NCBI RefSeq assembly: GCF_014203235.1
Contig: NZ_JACHIN010000011.1
Coordinates: 62,001-126,000, forward strand
Length of the DNA: 64,000 bases
From: Nonomuraea endophytica
GTDB lineage: Bacteria; Actinomycetota; Actinomycetes; Streptosporangiales; Streptosporangiaceae
Direction: 5' to 3'
In this document: one piece after another, positions 10,557 to 19,315 of the stretch
How positions within the stretch are numbered: the stretch's first letter is position 1
Layout of the letters: each line of letters starts with the position of its first letter
Program-made: the position numbers and the translations under genes
Notes under the pieces: generated by a model
What the model saw: the letters and a program-made list of their open reading frames with translations, nothing else
Told to the model about the DNA's origin: nothing
Databases searched by the model: none

Positions 10557-11445
10557 CGGCGTCGAAGGCGTCCAGGATCAGCCCGGCCGCGTCGATCCGG
10601 CGGCCGCCGTCCGGGCGTGGCCACACGTGGCCGGCGCCGCTGATCGTGTACAGCCGCAGGCTCACCCGGTGGCGGCAGTCCTTCCAGGTGCGCAGCCGTA
10701 CGCCGGTCCTGACCTTGGAGGTGGCGGGCGCGGGGCAGCCCATGATGCGCGCCCACCGGCCGGCGGCGCCTTCCACCGAGGCCAGCCGTACCAGCTTGGC
10801 CAGGGTCCGCAGCCGCGAGGGCGCCCGCGAGAACGGATGACCGCCCCGGTAGGGGACGGTGGCGTCGCCGGTGCCGTGGAAGGCCACGATCGTGGTGGGC
10901 GCCGCCTCCTGGCAGGGTGGCACGATGTTGAGCCCGCCCACCGGCGCGACGGCGGCCAGCCGGCCCTTCATCGCGCAGATCAGCGCCATGGTCATCCCGG
11001 CGCCGTAGCTCATGCCGGCGGCGAACTGCCGGTCCCTGTCCGCGCACCCCGCTGCCACCAGCTTGTCGAGCAGGGCGGTCAGGAAGCCGGTGTCGTCGGG
11101 GCCGTAGTAGCCGGGCAGCGTCCAGGCCATGCGGTAGCGGGCCACCTGCGGGGTGACGACCGCGTACCCGCGCCTGGCGCCGACCTCGGGCAGGCGGCTC
11201 TTGTCGGCCTGGCGGCCGGCGTTGGAGCCGAGGCCGTGCAGGTTGAGCACCATCGGCCACGGACCCTTGGTCTTCCCCGGTAGCGACAGCAGGTAGGTGC
11301 GTTCCTCGCCGGCGAAGCGCAGGTTGTGCCGTCCCGGCTTCAGCGCGCACTCGGCCTTGGCGGTGCGTACGGGCGGGGCGGGGCTGCTCGTGCAGGCAGC
11401 GGTCAGGAGTACGGCCGGCAGCGCGCGGAGGACCCGTCTTACCAT
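10534..11445 (-). CDS. PHB-depolymerase/LpqC-like esterase lipoprotein
   Basis: A 303-residue alpha/beta-hydrolase exported as a lipoprotein: the N-terminus ends in lipobox LTAAC with Cys18 as the lipidated residue. The oxyanion region is NLHGLGSN, the nucleophile elbow is GMSYGAG, the acid lies near FHGTGDATVPY and the catalytic His in GHVWPR. This is the build of polyhydroxybutyrate-depolymerase-like and feruloyl-esterase-like LpqC proteins; the natural ester is unknown. An upstream in-frame ATG at 11466 would overlap the preceding gene, so I start at 11445, ten bases after the XRE regulator's stop, which suggests co-transcription. Confidence 0.85.
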   Translation of the reverse strand: MVRRVLRALPAVLLTAACTSSPAPPVRTAKAECALKPGRHNLRFAGEERTYLLSLPGKTKGPWPMVLNLHGLGSNAGRQADKSRLPEVGARRGYAVVTPQVARYRMAWTLPGYYGPDDTGFLTALLDKLVAAGCADRDRQFAAGMSYGAGMTMALICAMKGRLAAVAPVGGLNIVPPCQEAAPTTIVAFHGTGDATVPYRGGHPFSRAPSRLRTLAKLVRLASVEGAAGRWARIMGCPAPATSKVRTGVRLRTWKDCRHRVSLRLYTISGAGHVWPRPDGGRRIDAAGLILDAFDAVSVRRGG

Positions 11446-11455
11446 CCACCGATCA

Positions 11456-12031
11456 TCACACGGCATATCGGGGGTCCTGCCTGCCGCCGTAGATGACCGT
11501 CATCGTGAAGCGGACCGGCTCGGCGCCCGGGTTGGCGTAGACGTGCGGCCGGTCCCCGCGCATCCGCAGCGCGTCGCCCGGCCCGAGCGAGAACGCCGCT
11601 CCGCCCACCGTCACCGCCAGCTCACCCGTGTTGACGTGCAGGAGCTCGCCGGTGCCCTCCGGGTGGCCGGGAGAGCGCAACTCCTCGCCGGGCGCGATGA
11701 GGAAGTCCCACAGCTCGGCCCGGCCGTCGTTGATGAGCAGCCGCGCCTGCCCGCCGGCTCCTGCCGGGCGGACCGCCACCTCCGCGGCGCGCACGACGTG
11801 GCCCAGCTCCTCCGGCGGCTCGACGAGGCGGCCGATGGAGACGCCCAGCGTGGAACAGATCCGGGCGAGGGTGGCGATGCTCGGATTGGTCCGGCCGGTC
11901 TCGATCTGCTGGAGCATGCCGCGGCTGACCCCCGAACGTTCGGCCAGGTCCTCCAGGCGCCAGCCGCGTGCCTGCCGGGCCGCGCGGAGGTTGGCGGCGA
12001 GTGCGCGGCTGACCGGCTCTGCGGGATCCAT
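11456..12031 (-). CDS. XRE-family regulator with C-terminal cupin
   Basis: A 191-residue regulator. Residues 5-65 are an XRE helix-turn-helix (LEDLAERSGVSRGMLQQIE), and residues about 105-180 are a small cupin (GTGELLHVNTGELAVTVGG, LGPGDALRMRGDRPHVYANPG) that probably binds the effector. This domain order is common in regulators of efflux, amino acid or phosphonate metabolism. It is divergent from an MFS efflux gene; a perfect 22-base palindrome split by seven bases covers both start regions, so it most likely represses itself and the pump. A TATACT box six bases upstream of the ATG on this strand suggests a leaderless message. Confidence 0.9.
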   Translation of the reverse strand: MDPAEPVSRALAANLRAARQARGWRLEDLAERSGVSRGMLQQIETGRTNPSIATLARICSTLGVSIGRLVEPPEELGHVVRAAEVAVRPAGAGGQARLLINDGRAELWDFLIAPGEELRSPGHPEGTGELLHVNTGELAVTVGGAAFSLGPGDALRMRGDRPHVYANPGAEPVRFTMTVIYGGRQDPRYAV

Positions 12032-12037
12032 GCGGCC

Positions 12038-12066
12038 AGTATATTGCGTCTATGGCGCAATATACT
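12038..12066. promoter_or_regulatory. shared operator and back-to-back leaderless promoters
   Basis: AGTATATTGCG (12038-12048) and CGCAATATACT (12056-12066) are perfect 11-base inverted repeats around a seven-base spacer. The plus-strand -10 TATATT (12040-12045) is six bases before the MFS ATG at 12052, which lies inside the spacer. The minus-strand -10 TATACT (12043-12038) is six bases before the regulator's ATG at 12031. One bound dimer of the XRE protein would shut both promoters. Confidence 0.8.
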
Positions 12067-13209
12067 GCATCCGTTCGCCGGTTACTCGTGTCGGGGCTGG
12101 TCGACTACCTGGGCGCCGGGTTGTTCCTGGCCTTCTCCGCCGTGTACTTCACCCAGCTCGTCGGCCTGACCATCGCCCAGGTCGGCCTCGGCATGGGCGC
12201 GGCCGGATGCGTGGCCATGGCCGGTGCGACGCCGCTCGGCCGGCTGGCCGACCGGGTCGGGGTACGCCGCATGCTGGTGGCGTTGCACCTGGTGCGGGCC
12301 GGCGGCACCGCGGCGTACGCGGTCGTGGGGGAGTTCTGGGGGTTCCTGGCCGCCGTGACCGTGGTGACCGTGGCTGACCAGGCGATCGCTGCGCTGACCC
12401 AGGCGTTCGTGGCCGAGCTGGCCGGGGAGGAACGGCGGGGGCGCGTCATGGCCGCCTACCGCACGATCGCCAACATCGGGATCAGTGTTGGCGGGCCGCT
12501 TGGCGGGCTGTTGACGGGAGCCTCGGGGCGGTCGGCTTTTCAGGTGACGTTGCTGGTCAACGCGGTGGCGTACCTGCTGACCGCGTTGCTGGTCCGCACC
12601 ATCGGCCAGCATGGCACCACCGCCCCCGCGCCCGCCCCCTCGCCCGTCCGGCGGTCGCGCGCGCTGCGCGACCGCCGGCTGCTGGCCTTCGCCGGCATCG
12701 ACACGCTGCTGCAGTTGTGGCTGCCGGTGCTGAACCTGGGTTTCCCGCTGTGGCTGATCGCCGACGGGCAGGTGCCGAGGGCCTGGATCGGGCCGCTGTA
12801 CGCCATCAACACGGTGCTGGGCGTGGCCCTCATGGTGCCGTCGGCCAGGTTCACCGCCTCGGTCAAGGCGGCCAGGCGCTGCCAGGTGGCGGGCGCCGTC
12901 GCGCTGGCGGCCGCCTGCCTGGCGTTCTGGGCGTCCTGGTTTCCGGTGGCGATCGTGGTGCTGACGTTCGGCGAGATCGCGGTGGTGGCCGCGGCCTGGA
13001 CCCTGTCGTACGCGCTGGCCCCCGGCGAACGGCGCGCCGAGTACCTCGCGGCGTTCGGCATGGGCCGCTCCTTCGGCCGCTACGTGCTCGGCCCGCTCCT
13101 GGTCACCGGCCTGCTGCAGGCGGTGGGCGGCGCGACGTGGGCGATCCTGGCCGCGCTCTTCTGCGCCGCCGCGCTGGCCACCCTCCTGCCGCGCGACCCC
13201 GGCGCGTGA
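12052..13209 (+). CDS. MFS transporter
   Basis: A 385-residue, 12-helix major facilitator protein. The cytoplasmic loop 2-3 motif is GRLADRVGVRRML, the A-motif of drug:H+ antiporters (DHA1-like). The loop between halves (about residues 180-205) is short and Ala/Pro/Arg-rich. It is transcribed divergently from an XRE-cupin regulator and controlled from within the shared palindrome. Export of a drug or metabolite is the likely role; the substrate is unknown. The start codon falls within the operator, so a downstream GTG at 12091 cannot be excluded, but the -10 spacing supports 12052. Confidence 0.88.
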   Translation: MAQYTASVRRLLVSGLVDYLGAGLFLAFSAVYFTQLVGLTIAQVGLGMGAAGCVAMAGATPLGRLADRVGVRRMLVALHLVRAGGTAAYAVVGEFWGFLAAVTVVTVADQAIAALTQAFVAELAGEERRGRVMAAYRTIANIGISVGGPLGGLLTGASGRSAFQVTLLVNAVAYLLTALLVRTIGQHGTTAPAPAPSPVRRSRALRDRRLLAFAGIDTLLQLWLPVLNLGFPLWLIADGQVPRAWIGPLYAINTVLGVALMVPSARFTASVKAARRCQVAGAVALAAACLAFWASWFPVAIVVLTFGEIAVVAAAWTLSYALAPGERRAEYLAAFGMGRSFGRYVLGPLLVTGLLQAVGGATWAILAALFCAAALATLLPRDPGA

Positions 13210-13213
13210 GCGG

Positions 13214-14113
13214 TCAGACCCTGCCCAGCGCGCGGGCCAGGATGGTCGCGGTCTTCGCGATCACCGTGTTGTCGACCGAGGGCTGCTCGCGGTTGGTGTA
13301 GACGGAGATGATGATCGGCGCGCCCGACTTGCCCGGCCAGGCGACCGCGATGTCGTTGCCGGCGCCGATCTCGGTGTTGGTGCCGGTCTTGTCGCCGACG
13401 AGCCACGTCTTGGGCAGGCCCGCGCGGATGCGCTCGTCACCGGTCTTGCTCGCGATCAGCCAGCCGTTCAGCCGCTCGCGGTCCTTGGGGTGCAGCGCCT
13501 TGCCCGCGGTGAGCTTGACCATGTCGCGCGAGATGGCCGCGGGCGTGGTGGTGTCGCGCCGCTCCTTCGGGTTCCAGTCGTTGAGCTCGGTCTCCCAGCG
13601 GTCCAGGCGGGAGATCGGGTCCTTCAGCGTGCGGAAGTACCGGGTCAGGCCGGACGGGCCGCCGATCTGCTTGAGCACCATGTTGCCGGCGGTGTTGTCG
13701 CTCAGCGTGATGGTCGCCTCGCACAGCTGCGCGACCGTCAGCCCGTCCTCGACGTGTTTCTCGGTGGTGGGGGAGTTGGGCTTCAGATCCGCCTTCGTCC
13801 ATTTCACCACCTTCTCCATCAGTCCGGGCTCGACGGTGCGCGCCCGGTGCAGCGCCGCCCCGCACACCGGCGCCTTGAACGTCGACAGCAGCGGGAACCT
13901 CTCACCCGCCCGGTAACCGAACGTCCTGCCGCTGCCCGTGTCGATCGCATAGGCGCCGATGCGGCCGCCGAAGGCCGCCTCCAGCGCGCGCAGTTCCTTG
14001 CGCGCGGCCGCCTCCGGCGACTCCTTCGCCTGTACGGCCGGCGCCGTCGTCACACCGCCGACCAGGAGCGCGGCGGCCAACGCGAGACCGGCTGGGATAC
14101 GAGAGATGCGCAT
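13214..14113 (-). CDS. bla: class A beta-lactamase
   Basis: A 299-residue secreted serine beta-lactamase. The N-terminus is a signal peptide with cleavage likely after PAVQA (about residue 29). Catalytic motifs are complete: STFK (Ambler 70-73) at 77-80, SDN (130-132) at about 138-140, ETELN (166-170) at about 174-178 and DKTGT (234-236) near 242. It opens the beta-lactam ring in the cell-wall space. The start at 14113 has AAGGAAA nine bases upstream; a longer frame from 14257 would enter the neighbouring gene. No BlaI/BlaR regulator is adjacent. Such chromosomal enzymes are common in soil actinomycetes. Confidence 0.95.
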   Translation of the reverse strand: MRISRIPAGLALAAALLVGGVTTAPAVQAKESPEAAARKELRALEAAFGGRIGAYAIDTGSGRTFGYRAGERFPLLSTFKAPVCGAALHRARTVEPGLMEKVVKWTKADLKPNSPTTEKHVEDGLTVAQLCEATITLSDNTAGNMVLKQIGGPSGLTRYFRTLKDPISRLDRWETELNDWNPKERRDTTTPAAISRDMVKLTAGKALHPKDRERLNGWLIASKTGDERIRAGLPKTWLVGDKTGTNTEIGAGNDIAVAWPGKSGAPIIISVYTNREQPSVDNTVIAKTATILARALGRV

Positions 14114-14253
14114 AGGGCGTGATTTCCTTGCTGATCGCTTGACTGAACGGCAGGAGCCAAACAGCCATGGCGCCGCCCTGTCCAATAGCGGTATCGTCGG
14201 CGCGCCCATATCCAGTGAGATATCACCACAGGTCCATGGGCACGCCGGCAGGA

Positions 14254-14547
14254 TCACAGCCAGGTGATCAGCAGATCAAGACGGTAGGTCTTGAACGGAC
14301 CGATCTTGACTTTCCGCACACACCGGTACTCCTTGGCCAGCTTCTTGCCGGTCGTGTAGAACTTCCCGGCGGCCTTGCACTGCCACTTCGTCGGGTAGTG
14401 CCCGTAGGTGACCCAGCGGGCCATCTGCACGGACCCGGCGGCGGCGTGCTGAGGAACGGCGGCGGCCTGGACCGCCGCGGGCGCGCTGAGCCCGAGAGCG
14501 GCGACGGCGACGAACGCGGCCGCCCCGATGCGGAGCCTTCTGGTCAT
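14254..14547 (-). CDS. small secreted basic protein
   Basis: A 97-residue protein with a clear Sec signal peptide (MTRRLRIGAAAFVAVAALGL, Ala-x-Ala near residue 28). The mature part is about 65 residues, strongly basic, with two cysteines (QCKAAG and YRCVRK) that can form one disulfide. I do not recognise the family. GGGGGAAG lies three bases before the ATG. It follows the four-cysteine secreted protein gene by 13 bases on the same strand, so they form a likely operon of exported small proteins; the beta-lactamase gene follows 140 bases later. Confidence 0.7.
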   Translation of the reverse strand: MTRRLRIGAAAFVAVAALGLSAPAAVQAAAVPQHAAAGSVQMARWVTYGHYPTKWQCKAAGKFYTTGKKLAKEYRCVRKVKIGPFKTYRLDLLITWL

Positions 14548-14560
14548 GACTTCCCCCTTT

Positions 14561-14896
14561 TCAGCAGGTGACGGTCTTGTCGTACTTGGACAGCGGCGTG
14601 CCCCACTTCCAGGCCCGGACGCTGCCCTTGCCGATGCCGAAGCAGGGGCTGTCGGGGCCGCGCTTGATGATCACCTTGACCCACATCTTCTTGCCGCACG
14701 TGTTGCGCAGGACGATCGCCTTGTGGAAGTCGCTGACGTAACGCGCGACACAGGCCGGAGCCGTCCCCAGCACCGACGTGGCTTTGACAGCGGCGGATCC
14801 CGCGCCGGAGACGCTCGCGGCGTGCGCCGGCACGCTCGCGAGCAGTCCCACGGCGATGGAGGTGGCCGCGAGCGATCCGAACAGCTTCACTCTCAT
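14561..14896 (-). CDS. small secreted four-cysteine protein, tendamistat-like layout
   Basis: A 111-residue exported protein. The signal peptide ends near PAHA (about residue 26). The mature part has four cysteines in the order APACVARY, RNTCGKK, SPCFGIG and a C-terminal TVTC, with the strand WVKVIIKRGPDS between. This layout resembles the tendamistat alpha-amylase inhibitor (APSC, NGC, LCYAV, ARC), but the WRY inhibitory triplet is missing, so amylase inhibition should not be assumed. Similar short proteins are frequent in actinomycetes. The ATG at 14896 has AAAGGAGAGG upstream; the longer open frame to 15040 does not. Confidence 0.72.
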   Translation of the reverse strand: MRVKLFGSLAATSIAVGLLASVPAHAASVSGAGSAAVKATSVLGTAPACVARYVSDFHKAIVLRNTCGKKMWVKVIIKRGPDSPCFGIGKGSVRAWKWGTPLSKYDKTVTC

Positions 14897-15040
14897 CTCG
14901 CCTTCCTCTCCTTTGATGAGGGGAAGGTAGGGCGGCCGACGTTGAGAACGTGTTGAGGATCCGCTGAGTCCCGCCCGCCCATGCCGCGTGAGCATGTAAC
15001 ACCCGGCTCCCTTTTTCGGATCTCCGGTAAGGGGTGCCAC

Positions 15041-15601
15041 ATGAACGTGGGCGCCGCAGTGACCGTGTCAATCACCGTCATCCTGGCCTTGAGCGGGTAC
15101 CTCATCACCTACGGGATAAGCCTGAGACTGGCCCGCAGAAAAGAACACCTTGAATGGGTCAACCGTCAACTCAGCGAATACTACGGCCCGTTGTACGGCC
15201 TGATTCAGGCCAGTGACCGGATCTTCCGCGACCTGTCGTCAAAGCACAGCTTCTGGGGCGATGGCGAGCGGCTGGCCACCGAGCACGAGACCAAGGTGTG
15301 GCGCCTCTGGATAGAACACGCCTTCATGCCGCTGAACCGACGCATGATGGAGATCGTGATCGGACGGGCGGACCTGCTGATCGAAGACCACATGCCGGAA
15401 TGCCTCCAGGAATTGTGCGCCCACGTGGTCGGCTACGAAGCGATGCTCGTGCGGTGGAAAGAGGTGGGCTCCTTTTCTCCGTTGCGCCATGACAACGCCT
15501 CCACCCCTCTGTTTCCCGGTGCGGCGTTGCGCGCGTACATCTCAACGTCATTCCTGCTCCTGAAAAAGGAACAGGAACAGCTCATCCGCCGAATACGATA
15601 G
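15041..15601 (+). CDS. membrane-anchored hypothetical protein
   Basis: A 186-residue protein with one N-terminal membrane helix (residues 3-28, VGAAVTVSITVILALSGYLI) and a long, mostly helical, charged cytoplasmic part containing WVNRQLSEYYGPLYGLI. The RQLxxFYGPL pattern recurs in small membrane proteins of unknown role in many bacteria. I assign no function. AAGGGG lies before the ATG at 15041. Its base composition is noticeably less GC-rich than its neighbours (many AAA, GAA, ATC codons), which may mark a more recent arrival. Confidence 0.7.
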   Translation: MNVGAAVTVSITVILALSGYLITYGISLRLARRKEHLEWVNRQLSEYYGPLYGLIQASDRIFRDLSSKHSFWGDGERLATEHETKVWRLWIEHAFMPLNRRMMEIVIGRADLLIEDHMPECLQELCAHVVGYEAMLVRWKEVGSFSPLRHDNASTPLFPGAALRAYISTSFLLLKKEQEQLIRRIR

Positions 15602-15896
15602 GGGCCCCACCCGCCCGAGACATTAGGGCCAGAGCCAGAGGACCCCGTACGTCGTCGGCGCACCGACCAGATCAAGATGATCGACCGCCAGAGGGCTGGG
15701 CCGTAGGTGTCAGGACAACGTCAACGGACGGAACCGGAAGTCGGGTCCGTGAGGGGCGCCATACCGGCGAGGTTCGAGAGCGCTGATGCGTTCCTGGCGC
15801 GCTTGATCCCGTTGCCGGGCTGCTCGAAGTAGCCGCCCGATGGCGGCAACCGATGGCCCGCGTCGTGGGGGGCTGGGGCTGCGGCAGAATACTCGC
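15602..15896. other. intergenic stretch without a convincing gene
   Basis: About 295 bases between the membrane protein and the helicase gene. Short open frames exist on both strands but none has a start with a ribosome site or recognisable protein. The last bases hold CAGAAT (six bases before the helicase ATG), a possible -10 for a leaderless message. Confidence 0.5.
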
Positions 15897-18146
15897 ATGG
15901 CACCTGATCGTCCGCCCGGCAGCGTCCTTGAAGCCGTGTTGGAACGGGTCACGTACGCCAATGATGAAACGGGCTACACCATCGCGCGGGTGGCCACCGA
16001 GCGGTCCGGCAGTGAGCTGCTCACGGTGGTGGGGCCGTTGCTGGGGGCGCAGGTTGGGGAGTCGCTGCGGCTGACGGGGCGGTGGACGTCGCATCCGCGC
16101 TACGGCAAGCAGTTCGAGGTCTGGTCCTACAGCACGGTTCTGCCGGCGACGATTCAGGGGATTCAGCGGTATCTGGGGTCGGGGCTGATCAAGGGGATCG
16201 GGCCCAAGATGGCCGAGCGGATCGTCGGGCACTTCGGCACCGACACGCTGGACGTGATCGAGAACGAGCCGGGGCGGCTGGTCGAGGTGCCGGGGCTGGG
16301 GCCCAAGCGGACCAAGATGATCGGCGCCGCGTGGGAGGAGCAGAAGGTCATCAAGGAAGTGATGATCTTCCTGCAGGGAGTGGGCGTCTCCACCTCGATC
16401 GCCGTCCGCATTTTCAAGCAATATGGCGATAAATCGGTGGAAGTGGTGAAGAGTCAGCCGTATCGGTTGGCTGATGATGTGTGGGGCATCGGGTTCAAGA
16501 CGGCCGACACCATCGCTCAGGCCGTTGGGATCCCCCATGACAGTCCGGAGCGGGTCAAGGCGGGGCTGCGCTACACCCTGTCCCAGGCCGCCGACGACGG
16601 GCACTGCTATCTGCCCGCCCCCAACCTCGTCGGCGACGCCGTCAAGATCCTCGACGTGCCCGCCGAGCTGGTCGCGGCCTGCCTGCAGGAGTCGGTGGCC
16701 GCCGAGGAGGTGGTGCGCGAGGAGATCCCGGCCGGGAACAACATCGTCCCGGCGATCTACCTGGTGCCCTTCCATCGCGCCGAGCTGTCGCTGGCCGGCG
16801 GGCTGACCTCGCTGCTGCGGGGCGGCCACGACCGGCTCAAGGCCTTCGCCGACGTCGACTGGGAACGCGCCGAGCAGTGGCTGCACGGCCAGACCGGCGC
16901 CGAACTGGCCGCCGAGCAGCGCCAGGCGGTACGTCTGGCGCTGACCGAGAAGGTCGCGGTGCTGACCGGCGGGCCCGGCTGCGGCAAGAGCTTCACCGTG
17001 CGCTCCATCGTGCTGCTGGCGCGGGCCAAGCGCGCCCGCGTCATCCTGGCGGCCCCGACCGGCCGCGCCGCCAAGCGCCTGGCCGAGCTGACCGGCCACG
17101 AGGCGACCACCGTCCACCGGCTGCTGCAGCTGCGTCCGGGCGGCGAGGCCACCTTTGACCGCGACAACCCGCTCGACGCCGACCTGGTGGTGGTCGACGA
17201 GGCCTCGATGCTGGACCTGTTGCTGGCCAACAAGCTCGTCAAGGCGATCGCGCCGGGCGCGCACCTGCTGTTCGTCGGCGACGTCGACCAGCTTCCCTCG
17301 GTGGGCGCGGGCGAGGTGCTCAAGGACCTGCTCGCCGCCGAGGAGATCCCGCGCGTACGGCTGACGCAGATCTTCCGCCAGGCCGCCGAGTCCGGCGTGG
17401 TCGTCAACGCCCACCGGGTCAACTCGGGCCAGCATCCGGTCCTGGAGGGCATGAAGGACTTCTTCCTGTTCCCCTGCGAGGAGCCCGAGGAGATCGCCCA
17501 GCTCACCGTGGACGTGGTGGCCCGCCGCATCCCCCGCAAGTTCGGCCTCAACCCGCGCCGCGACGTGCAGGTCCTGGCGCCGATGCACCGCGGCGCGGCC
17601 GGCGCGGGCGCGCTCAACATCGCCCTGCAGGAGGCGCTGACGCCCTCGCGCGAGGACATGCCCGAACGCCGCTACGGCGGCCGGGTCTTCCGCGTCGGCG
17701 ACAAGGTCACCCAGCTGCGCAACAACTACGACAAGGGCGCAGCGGGGGTGTTCAACGGCACGGTCGGCATCGTGGAGGCGATCTCGCCGGACGAGCACCA
17801 GCTGAGCGTGCTGACCGACGAGGACGAGAGCGTCGACTACTCCTTCGACGAACTGGACGAGCTGGCCCACGCCTACGCGGTCTCCATCCACCGCTCACAG
17901 GGCAGCGAGTACCCCTGCGTGGTGGTGCCGCTGGCGACCAGCGCGTGGATGATGCTGCAGCGCAACCTGCTCTACACCGCCATCACCCGGGCCAAGAAGC
18001 TCGTGGTCATCGTGGGTTCACGCCGGGCGCTGGCCCAGGCGGTGCGTACCCGCGGCGCGGGCCGGCGCCACACCGGGCTCACCCACCGGCTGTCACCAGC
18101 CGCCGGCCCAGACGCTGGGCGGGCGCTTCCACCCAGCGCCAGGTGA
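15897..18146 (+). CDS. recD2: RecD2-type ATP-dependent DNA helicase
   Basis: A 749-residue superfamily 1B 5'-3' helicase of the RecD2/RecD-like group that acts without RecBC. The N-terminal OB-like part (SVLEAVLERVTYANDETGYT) and helix-hairpin-helix repeats (LIKGIGPKMAERIV, PGLGPKRTKMI) occupy residues 1-330. The motor starts with Walker A GGPGCGKS at about 358-365, then DEAS in LVVVDEASMLD, and near the C-terminus the UvrD-like motif AYAVSIHRSQGSEYP and LLYTAITRAKK. It probably works in DNA repair. The ATG at 15897 is chosen; the frame is open further upstream. The last 68 bases overlap the acyltransferase gene on the other strand. Confidence 0.93.
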   Translation: MAPDRPPGSVLEAVLERVTYANDETGYTIARVATERSGSELLTVVGPLLGAQVGESLRLTGRWTSHPRYGKQFEVWSYSTVLPATIQGIQRYLGSGLIKGIGPKMAERIVGHFGTDTLDVIENEPGRLVEVPGLGPKRTKMIGAAWEEQKVIKEVMIFLQGVGVSTSIAVRIFKQYGDKSVEVVKSQPYRLADDVWGIGFKTADTIAQAVGIPHDSPERVKAGLRYTLSQAADDGHCYLPAPNLVGDAVKILDVPAELVAACLQESVAAEEVVREEIPAGNNIVPAIYLVPFHRAELSLAGGLTSLLRGGHDRLKAFADVDWERAEQWLHGQTGAELAAEQRQAVRLALTEKVAVLTGGPGCGKSFTVRSIVLLARAKRARVILAAPTGRAAKRLAELTGHEATTVHRLLQLRPGGEATFDRDNPLDADLVVVDEASMLDLLLANKLVKAIAPGAHLLFVGDVDQLPSVGAGEVLKDLLAAEEIPRVRLTQIFRQAAESGVVVNAHRVNSGQHPVLEGMKDFFLFPCEEPEEIAQLTVDVVARRIPRKFGLNPRRDVQVLAPMHRGAAGAGALNIALQEALTPSREDMPERRYGGRVFRVGDKVTQLRNNYDKGAAGVFNGTVGIVEAISPDEHQLSVLTDEDESVDYSFDELDELAHAYAVSIHRSQGSEYPCVVVPLATSAWMMLQRNLLYTAITRAKKLVVIVGSRRALAQAVRTRGAGRRHTGLTHRLSPAAGPDAGRALPPSAR

Positions 18147-19149
18147 GCGCGCTGAGCGCGAACGTGGCCGGCACCGCCCACAGCGCCGGCATCACCCGCA
18201 GCAGCAGCGGGTGCAGCAGGTAGACCGAGTAGCTGACCAGTCCAAGCCAGCTCAGCACGTACGGCACGCCGTGCCCGCGCAGCGCCATCCCGGCCAGGAA
18301 GATCGCCCAGGCGGCCACGAAGGCGGTCTTGAGGTTGGTGCCCGGCGACAGCAGCACCCCGGCCACCGGTACGGCCAGCACGATCCACGCCCTGGCCCAG
18401 GTGATCTGTCCCTGCTCGGCCCGGTAGAGGGCGGTTCCGGAGAACATGGTGGCCACGACGATGAGGCTCTGCCAGGCGGGCAGCCGGCCGTTGAAGGCCA
18501 GCAGGGTGGTGACCGCGACGAGGAGGACGGCCGCGCCGGCCTGCCGTACCCGACCGTCTCCGCCCAGGACGGCGGCCAGGCCGGCGGCGATGACGGCCAG
18601 CGCGAGCAGGGAGGCGCCCGCGAGGGCGCCGGTGGGCAGCAGCGCGGCGCCGGCCAGCGCGACGGCGGCCAGCCCGAGGGCGATCTCGGCGCTGCGGCGG
18701 TGCGCGCCGAGCGTGAACAGGGCGGTGACCAGCAGGTAGAAGGCCATCTCGTAGGAGAGGGTCCACAGCACGCTGACGGCGCTCGGCGTGCCGAGCAGGT
18801 CCTGCAGCATGCTGAGGTGGGCCAGCGGGGAGCCGGTGACGGGCAGCAGCACCAGCGCGCCGGCCATGCACAGCGCCCACAGCGGGTAGAGGCGGAAGAC
18901 GCGGCCGATCCAGAACGCGCGCGCCTCTCCCCGGCGCTCCAGCGAGGCGGGCACGATGTAGCCGCTGGCCAGGAAGAACACCATGACGCCGCACCAGCCG
19001 GCGGCGAACCAGGCGCCGCTGGCGGCGTGCACGGAGGGTGACAGGCCGGCGACGGCGTGCTCGTAGACCACCAGGACGGCCGCCAGCCCGCGCAGCGCGT
19101 CGAGCCAGGCGAGCCGTTTGCCAATCCTTTGCGGTCCGGGGGAGAGCAT
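18079..19149 (-). CDS. acyltransferase 3 family membrane protein
   Basis: A 356-residue, about ten-helix integral membrane O-acyltransferase. The signature start RLAWLDALRGLAAVLVVYEH holds the conserved Arg and catalytic His of the PF01757 family, followed by GVMVFFLASGYIV and a C-terminal SYSVYLLHPLLL. Members transfer acetyl or other acyl groups to cell-surface glycans or exported metabolites such as macrolides. The start at 19149 fits the family N-terminus; the frame is open to 19260 but that part is unlike the family. It converges with the helicase gene. Confidence 0.88.
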   Translation of the reverse strand: MLSPGPQRIGKRLAWLDALRGLAAVLVVYEHAVAGLSPSVHAASGAWFAAGWCGVMVFFLASGYIVPASLERRGEARAFWIGRVFRLYPLWALCMAGALVLLPVTGSPLAHLSMLQDLLGTPSAVSVLWTLSYEMAFYLLVTALFTLGAHRRSAEIALGLAAVALAGAALLPTGALAGASLLALAVIAAGLAAVLGGDGRVRQAGAAVLLVAVTTLLAFNGRLPAWQSLIVVATMFSGTALYRAEQGQITWARAWIVLAVPVAGVLLSPGTNLKTAFVAAWAIFLAGMALRGHGVPYVLSWLGLVSYSVYLLHPLLLRVMPALWAVPATFALSALTWRWVEAPAQRLGRRLVTAGG

Positions 19150-19315
19150 CCGCTCAGGGTACGTCGTACCAGCGGGGTTGACCTGTTCTTGACCTGCGCT
19201 TGACGTCACTGAGTGATCGAAATGTGACCGAACTCTCCCGAATGAATCTGCGTCATACATGCAGGAGCATTAAGGTTTTGAGAGTTGTTTTAGGTAAATG
19301 GGGGAGAGGTCCGTT

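Noticed and set aside
15602-15896. Transposase remnant before the helicase gene
   Set aside because: Short minus-strand frames give no recognisable transposase motif, and no terminal repeats were found.
15672-17891. A 739-residue open frame on the minus strand
   Set aside because: It is antisense to the RecD2-like helicase, whose motifs are complete; long shadow frames are normal at this GC content.
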